Shown here piece after piece: positions 58,301 through 64,000 of a DNA stretch of 64,000 bases; position 1 is the first letter of the stretch, and every line of letters starts with the position of its first letter. Source of the DNA: Acanthochlamys bracteata (lineage: Eukaryota; Streptophyta; Magnoliopsida; Pandanales; Velloziaceae); the NCBI GenBank assembly GCA_019914995.1, contig CM034129.1, positions 10,285,725-10,349,724 on the forward strand. Direction: 5' to 3'. Below the pieces are notes generated by a model. That model searched no databases. It saw only the letters and a list, made by a program, of their open reading frames with translations, and had not been told where the DNA came from. The translations under genes and the position numbers were made by a program.

Positions 58301-61300
58301 CTGTTTGCGTTTGTAGATGTGAATGTTGATGTAGAATGAGTTACTATGCTCTCAATCCTCTGCAGGTGAAAGATCATCAGAGGATAGCATATTGTCAAGT
58401 TAAAATATAATCTCTGTGGTATTAATATTTGTTAGTATTTGAATGAAAAGGAAAATGTTCCTGTTAGTATGATAACTCATTGGTCTAGGCACAACAGCTG
58501 TTGGAATCTTGAGAGTGCAACCTTGATAGTCTAGTATACTCTGACTTCAAGAAATGCTTCTTGTTTTTAAAATATAGCTGATTTGACCTTCTCCAATTAT
58601 GTTTAGACAATTCCTCCATTTTTTTACTAGGATATAGGCCTTCTTTGCCATGCTGTTGATAATTTTTTGAAGACCTGAAAAGGTAGAGTATACCTAATGT
58701 TAGAGTATGTACTACACATGTTTGTGTATTTTGGCTCTTTGTGAATAAACTTTGCATAACTAGTTTCTACAGAAAATTTAAAGTTCCATAGCTGATCTGA
58801 TAATGAATTTGTCTTGTGGTGGTATTGCTCAAAATTACTGGCGCCACATCTTTGTTTGGAAGGATAAGGTACCACATTTGATGGGTCGTAAGGTTTTGTT
58901 GATCTAAGAAGATCATTAGTTTGCTAGTTGTTGAACTTCCAGTTCAGGTCACTGAATTTTCCCAAATTCAATGCTATTCTCTGACCATTACATCAAATTG
59001 CAGTTATGACTCCTATAGATAACAGATTCAGGTCTACCAATAGACAAATTGTTAAGCCGTATCACGATGTGAGGAACTACCATTGTTGAAGAGTGCCAAC
59101 TAGATTGGGGGGTTTGAGGGTTACTTCTTGACCTTCTAAAGAAATATGTTCCCTTACTGTTTTCTTAACCTTTGTCTAAAGAAATTTTTTCCTGATATTT
59201 TGCTAAGACTTAACTCTTTTTTTTTCTCTATAATATTCTCTATCATAATGCATGCTACTTTCTGTACAGTATTCTTTGGTTCCATTTCTAAAACTCTCAT
59301 TTTCTTACATTTAATTAATTTTCTGCTCGCTGTTGTTTGAATATATGAGGCTTCCGTAGTGCGACGGTTGAGGATGCTATATGGGGCTAGATTTGAATTA
59401 AACATTCGTAGGAAGATTCCAGGAACCTAATTCTAGCAACTAAACTCGAAAAACGTGTGAATATCTGAAAATAGTTTATTGTAAGGATTTAATGTAAATC
59501 TTTCATATGTGTATCTCAGAATGAGTTGTGCCGGATGAGGGTGGATGTTCCTATGCTTGGTGAGCTTGTTCATGAGTACTGTATATACAGGGGGATGGTA
59601 GATGGTGTTCCTGCACCTCCTACAGGTAGTTTTTTGTGATTGCTTCAAGTTAGTTTGTTATAGGAGCTTTTTACTTTATGTATCCTAATCTACCTTCTTG
59701 ATCTTTGGAATCAGAACCTGCACGTAGTTTGTCCATAAATTGCTGTTCCTCGGAGGCAAAGTGTTCAACCAGTAGATTTTCTGATGGTGAAGCCTCTGTA
59801 AACAATGCTGATGTTGAAGGTGCTCAAGAAGTCAATTCTGATGTAATAAGTGTGCAAAGTAATGATGCTGAGATGAGAGTTACTCCTGAGACGGTAGATT
59901 GTTCCACTAGCACGATTACCGGAACCTCTTACAGAAGGCTAAGGAGATGCAGAAATCAAGCTTCAGGGGAAAGAGGGCGCAAAAGGTGGAGAGGTCGGAC
60001 CGAGGAACTAGATTTTTTCGGAGATCCTTCTTTTGTCAGAGGAAGTGGGGAAGGTGCTTGCTTATTTCCTAGTGGATGTGGGGATGAAATGCATGATAAA
60101 AAGGCAAGCTTTCTTTTTAGTTGGAGGCTTTATGTTTGACATTGTTGATTCAAGACTAACTGCTTATGTTTTTCTTTAGGCATCTATAACCCATTCTCTC
60201 TCAGAGAAGGTCAGTGCTACACAAAATCAGAAGTATGAAATCATTCTGGAATTGATGGATTTGGCCAAAAAAGGGATGACAGCTGAAGTTGTTGAGGAAA
60301 TAAATGCCATGGATCCTGAGTTTTTCACTCAAAATCCTGTTATCTTGTTCCAACTTAAACAGGTGCTTAATAATTTATTTTGCAAACTCTTATTGCTTCA
60401 TATTGTTCAACTAACACTTGTTGCTTCATATTACTCAATGATCTCCTTAGTCTTTTTGGCGTGCGTTTATTGCATTGTTGCCAGATTGAGTTTCTTAAAC
60501 TGGTTGCTGCTGGTAATCATGCTATGGCTCTAAGAGTTGCAAGTTCCCATCTAGGCCCTCTTGCTTCTAGAGATGAATCATTAGTGAAACCTCTGAAGGA
60601 AACTTTGTTGGGATTGCTCGCATCAAGTGAAGATGCAGTTGCTAAACGCATATCATTATCTACTGTAACTACTTCTCTCCAGGTAATAATTGTTCCTCAT
60701 CGAATATATTTAAGCAGCAAGTCCCAGTTGCTGATCTTTCTAACTTTTAATATGCATGTTTACTTCTATTATTGGAATTGTTTACGATAGTACCTAGTTT
60801 AATCTTCAACACTATTTTTTTATTCAATTTCTTGATATTAAGAATAAACTCTTGAAAGTATCAATCTTGCACTTGAACTCAATGGCTCACTCAAACTATG
60901 TTCAGCATACTGATAACTATGCATTTCGAACTTTAAATCACCACAACAAAAGTGATGGCTCTTGGAAATGACTCTTCTATTGACTTCGCTACGAAAAAGT
61001 TTTTCCTTAAATGATCCATAAAGACTGCCATTTAGCATAAACTTTTTTCAAAAAAGTCATCTTAGTTGTGGCATGTTGTCTTCTTGCAAAACATAAACCA
61101 TTGCTAAATTTAGGAACAAGACGTTCAAGAGCTGCATGCAAGTTTGCAACAGCCCATTGCTAAGTTTTAGGAACATGACTTTTCACAACAACATGCAAGC
61201 ATGCAACAGCCTATTGATCTTTTCCTCATGTGGGAATATGGCTTTTCAAGTACATACCAACTCAAGTGCAAGCTGGCTTTCTTTGTTCTCAGAGATGTTC

Positions 61301-62528
61301 CATTCTATGAGAATAGATTATCTTATCCAAGGTTGTCATAATCGGGATTTTAGGTAAGATTGTTCCATTTAAGTAGAATCTTAAAATTGGGAGTTTAAGT
61401 AAGATCGTAAGATTTTAAATACCGGCAAAAAATTTTATAACTTTTTTTTTTTAATACCTATAAAAGTTTTAGATAATATTTATTAAAATTTTTTAATAAC
61501 TTCAAAATTTTTGTTAATACCTCTAAAAATTTAAATAAATTTTGTAGAAAACCCTCTAAATTTAACCAAAAACTCCTTCATAGATTTTATAAAAACCCTC
61601 GAAATATATATGTAATTGTAAAATTTTATAGAAAATCCTCCCACAAAGAACTATTAAACCCCGATCTTACTATGATCTTACAAGAAATGCGATTGTGTGT
61701 GAAATAGGATCATTTTTGTTGATGCAAAATCGTATCTTTGGTTTTATGATTTAATTGGGATTTTGATAACCATGATCTTGTCTTATTATCTTGAAAAGTT
61801 TGACATATTTAATGGTCAGAATTAGCTAAAAGAACTATTATGCAAACAACCAACTTAGAGACATGGGTATTTTATTGCCCATGACTGATTCCACATTCTT
61901 CTCTGATTGGATGTAGGTTGCAATGAGTAGGAGGTATGGTGTTGAAGAGCCACAACTTATGAAGATTATGAGAGCTACTCTTTACTCGCATAATGAGTGG
62001 TACAAGCTCCAAATGTGCAAAGACCGTTTTGAAGAATATTTGAAAATAAGCCATCTGAAGGAGATTGATTCTTCCTTGAACAAGGACAGTATGACAAAAG
62101 ATTCTGCAGCCAGTAGCACCGATACTTCCTCACAGGTTACTAGTTCAAGCATCAAGCTTCCAGGAGATGGTTGCAGTCCAACTCAAGTCTCCTCCAGTGA
62201 AGCCGTTTGTGATGAAAATGCAATTGTTAAAGTCATGGTAGGTCATCAAAATTTTACTTGAGCAGGTTAGCTTGAGAAGTTGCCGTTTTAAAATTTGTCT
62301 GTTAACTTCTTGATTGTTAACTGGCAGAGAGTCGACTCAAGTTCTTGTGGTTATGCATCATTGTAACCAGCATTATGCCTTGCCTTAAGAATCTCTTAAA
62401 CTTCCTCCTTAATATGTCCATCTAAATGGTTGCAGGAGTTTCTTGCGTTGCCTAGGGCAGATGCCATCCATCTTCTCAACCAATACAATGGGAATGCAGA
62501 AGCGGTCATCCAACAAATCTTTGGATAG
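55346..62528 (+). CDS. CTLH-domain protein with C-terminal UBA-like helix bundle
   Basis: Twelve exons join in frame: 55346-55639, 56037-56138, 57402-57482, 57725-57834, 57935-58070, 58143-58241, 59520-59625, 59715-60103, 60180-60362, 60485-60682, 61917-62237 and 62436-62528, giving 703 residues. Residues about 452-515 are a CTLH domain (YEIILELMDLAKKGMTAEVV, then FFTQNPVILFQLKQIEFLKL), followed by a CRA-like helical stretch (NHAMALRVASSHLGPL). CTLH proteins work as scaffolds, for example in GID/CTLH ubiquitin ligases. The N-terminal 300 residues are also helical. The middle (about 310-440) is Ser- and Arg-rich and disordered, with RRLRRCRNQASGERGRKRWR as a possible nuclear signal. The last 30 residues (ALPRADAIHLLNQYNGNAEA) resemble a UBA-type helix pair. 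I see no LisH motif. The intron 60104-60179 is GC-AG. Partners are inferred, not shown. Confidence 0.88.
57266..57322. repeat. Two-copy 30-bp tandem repeat
   Basis: AAGGATGCTTTTTTACGCCT continues with TGAATA and repeats 30 bp later with one change. It lies in the second intron of the CTLH gene, about 80 bp before exon 3. Confidence 0.85.
61085..61255. repeat. Three diverged tandem units of about 55 bp
   Basis: Units begin near 61085, 61137 and 61194. Each has a GCAAG or GCAAA start, then CAACAGCC or CATAAACC, ATTGCTAA or ATTGATC, and an AGGAAC or GGGAAT block with ACTTTTC or GCTTTTC. They lie in the intron between exons 10 and 11 of the CTLH gene. Confidence 0.65.
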
Positions 62529-63297
62529 TTGTAGATATAATGTACAGTTTCTGATATTTTTGTCCTGGCTATAAATTTCAAGCATTTTGTATTCGTTCTG
62601 TCAATCATAGCAACACATTCTTCTTTTTCAGTGTGGCAGAGGTACATTTTCTTTCCTCCCACATACCTGTGCAGTTTCTCTCAACTGCTTTGAAGCTTAA
62701 TCCTAATGAGGTAAGTTAGTTTCGGCAATATTTATGTATAGATGTTTCGAGAGAAACTTGGTTAATTGAGAAGAAAGTCCCCTTTCTGAAAGCGTCGTCC
62801 TGCTATCTTGTTATGTATTTTTCTTAGCTTGAGAGTTTTTTATTGCATCAGCCACCGTTGATCAGTCACTGTTGCCCGTTTTATTTGCGTCATGAAGTTG
62901 CTCACCAAGTATTCGATCATATGCATCAATGAAAGTTGTGGAATGTTAAATATGCTAGCCATATTACTTTTATAACAGGTACCCACATTCTGATTTGTCC
63001 AAATAAGTGCGTTTAGCTGAAATATTTAAAAAACTAATTATTGTTGATAATTAGGAAACGTTTTTACTTAATCGTGTTTAGAGAGATAATCTCACGAGTG
63101 CATTAAACATTCCATTTGTAACATTGATTCTCGTCTTCTTTTTTTTTTTGAAAATTATGTATTGCTGAAAGTTTCACTCCAGTAAATTAATAAAATTTAC
63201 CAAAAGCTTAAAGATGAAAATAAAAACATAGGTGATAGGTGATCAATAAACCAACAAAAACAAATTTTTGGCAAGAAATCTTTATAAAACCGATCGA
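62529..63297. other. Convergent 3' flanks of the CTLH and carboxylesterase genes
   Basis: The two genes face each other with their 3' ends. 62529 to about 62900 is probably the CTLH 3' UTR. About 63180-63297 is probably the 3' UTR of the minus-strand carboxylesterase. No other coding structure is visible. Confidence 0.4.
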
Positions 63298-64000
63298 TCA
63301 ATAACTACCAATGAATTCCTTGATCTTCTTATTTATTTCGATTGCGTTTTCGCATTCCGGCTTGGGAAAATGAAAGCAGTGATCTTCACCGGCGCTTTCC
63401 ACAACCTCCGCTTCCCCGTCCCACCCGCTCTTATTCAGAGCATCAACATAAGCTCTTCCTCTCTCTTTCAACAAATCTTTCTCTGCAACAAACACAAGCA
63501 GTCTCTTGCAATCGAAATCCCTCAAGTTGGGAGCTCCGGGCGCCATCGGGTTGATCAACGGGTCGTCGCGCCCAATGGTTCCCGGACACAAGTACTCCCA
63601 TTGAATATCAACAATCGAAGGATTGAGAAACCTTCCTTCGACGTCTTCGATTTCGCTTTCGAATTTCTGTTCACCCCAGAAGTAAGGGTGAACCATTATC
63701 ATTCCTTCTACCTTCATTCCTGTTCTTGCCGTTGTTTTCGTGATCACCATGTTGTGAGCTATGTTAGCTCCAGCGCTGTCTCCTGCGACAAAGATTCTGT
63801 TATAATCCGCGTACTGATTCAACCATTGATCATCTTTACACGCAGCAATCCATTCAAGAGCTGCCGCGCTGTCTTCGTAAGCTACAGGGAGAAAGTGTTC
63901 AGGCGCGTTACGGTAATCGATGGAGACAGCAACGACTTTGCACTCGCTCACGATGGTGTCCATAAATTTATGGTACCACGGCGAGCGAGCAGAGCCAAGA
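63298..64000 (-). CDS. Plant carboxylesterase (CXE/GID1-like hydrolase), 5' end cut by window
   Basis: The minus-strand frame runs out of the window at 64000; its visible part is 233 residues of an enzyme normally about 320 long. It belongs to the alpha/beta-hydrolase fold-3 carboxylesterase family (CXE, HSR203J-like, related to the gibberellin receptor GID1). Visible motifs are SARSPWYHKF, VAVSIDYRNAPEH, the nucleophile elbow GDSAGANIAHNM, VHPYFWGE, NPMAPGAPNL, the acid region VFVAEKDLL and the catalytic His in GEDHCFHF. Ser, Asp and His are all present, so this is an active-type esterase rather than a GID1 receptor, which replaces the His. The HGG oxyanion-hole motif should lie just beyond the window edge. 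ATG at 63963 is internal and not the start, because the similarity continues upstream of it. Substrate is unknown. Confidence 0.92.
   Translation of the reverse strand, partial: LGSARSPWYHKFMDTIVSECKVVAVSIDYRNAPEHFLPVAYEDSAAALEWIAACKDDQWLNQYADYNRIFVAGDSAGANIAHNMVITKTTARTGMKVEGMIMVHPYFWGEQKFESEIEDVEGRFLNPSIVDIQWEYLCPGTIGRDDPLINPMAPGAPNLRDFDCKRLLVFVAEKDLLKERGRAYVDALNKSGWDGEAEVVESAGEDHCFHFPKPECENAIEINKKIKEFIGSY

Noticed and set aside
1-64000. tRNA, rRNA or snoRNA genes
   Set aside because: I looked for tRNA-like A and B boxes and rRNA or snoRNA signatures while reading and saw none that I could support without a covariance search.

Overview
The window is nuclear DNA from a flowering plant, most likely a eudicot. 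The genes are split into many short exons by AT-rich introns with GT-AG borders, intergenic DNA is AT-rich and carries short inverted-repeat transposons, and the protein families include plant-specific ones: an ERF with AP2 domain, WEB1, GUX/PGSIP, RCCR and PPR. I could not fix the species. All gene models were built by hand by joining exons in frame at splice sites; homology statements are from memory of the families.

Layout. 1-930: 3' exons of an unrecognised + strand gene. 2.45-3.07 kb: a frameshifted relic of red chlorophyll catabolite reductase (RCCR/ACD2). 4.9-6.6 kb: centrin (+). 7.0-7.3 kb: a PPR relic (-). 8.5-9.3 kb: a group X ERF transcription factor (+). 11.2-15.7 kb: WEB1-like coiled-coil protein (+). 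16.6-19.5 kb: a disrupted eIF4A-like gene (+). 19.7-22.4 kb: GUX/PGSIP glucuronosyltransferase (-). 25.4-31.2 kb: lipin-type phosphatidate phosphatase, PAH2-like (-). 31.9-34.9 kb: a hAT-like non-autonomous element with gene-like cargo. 36.2-39.4 kb: TMEM53/DUF829 hydrolase (-). 40.7-44.7 kb: ORC2 (-). 44.9-46.3 kb: a decayed tandem array with a period near 105 bp. 46.6-49.2 kb: TRAPPC5/Trs31 (+). 49.7-50.0 kb: a second PPR relic (+). 51.2-54.7 kb: membrane-anchored PAN/apple-like protein (+). 55.3-62.5 kb: CTLH-domain protein (+). 63.3-64.0 kb: 5'-truncated carboxylesterase (-).

The genes are independent housekeeping, signalling and metabolic loci, not a cluster. The most interesting history is at 2.4-19.5 kb. 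RCCR, centrin and the eIF4A-like gene are neighbours in Arabidopsis as I recall (At4g37000, At4g37010, At4g37020). Here centrin is intact while both flanking partners carry frameshifts or stops, and an ERF and a WEB1 gene lie between centrin and the eIF4A-like remnant. The most unusual raw structure is the tandem array that fills the space between the divergent ORC2 and TRAPPC5 promoters, next to a perfect 14-bp E2F-type palindrome upstream of ORC2. I found no unmistakably new biological system, RNA gene or CRISPR array.
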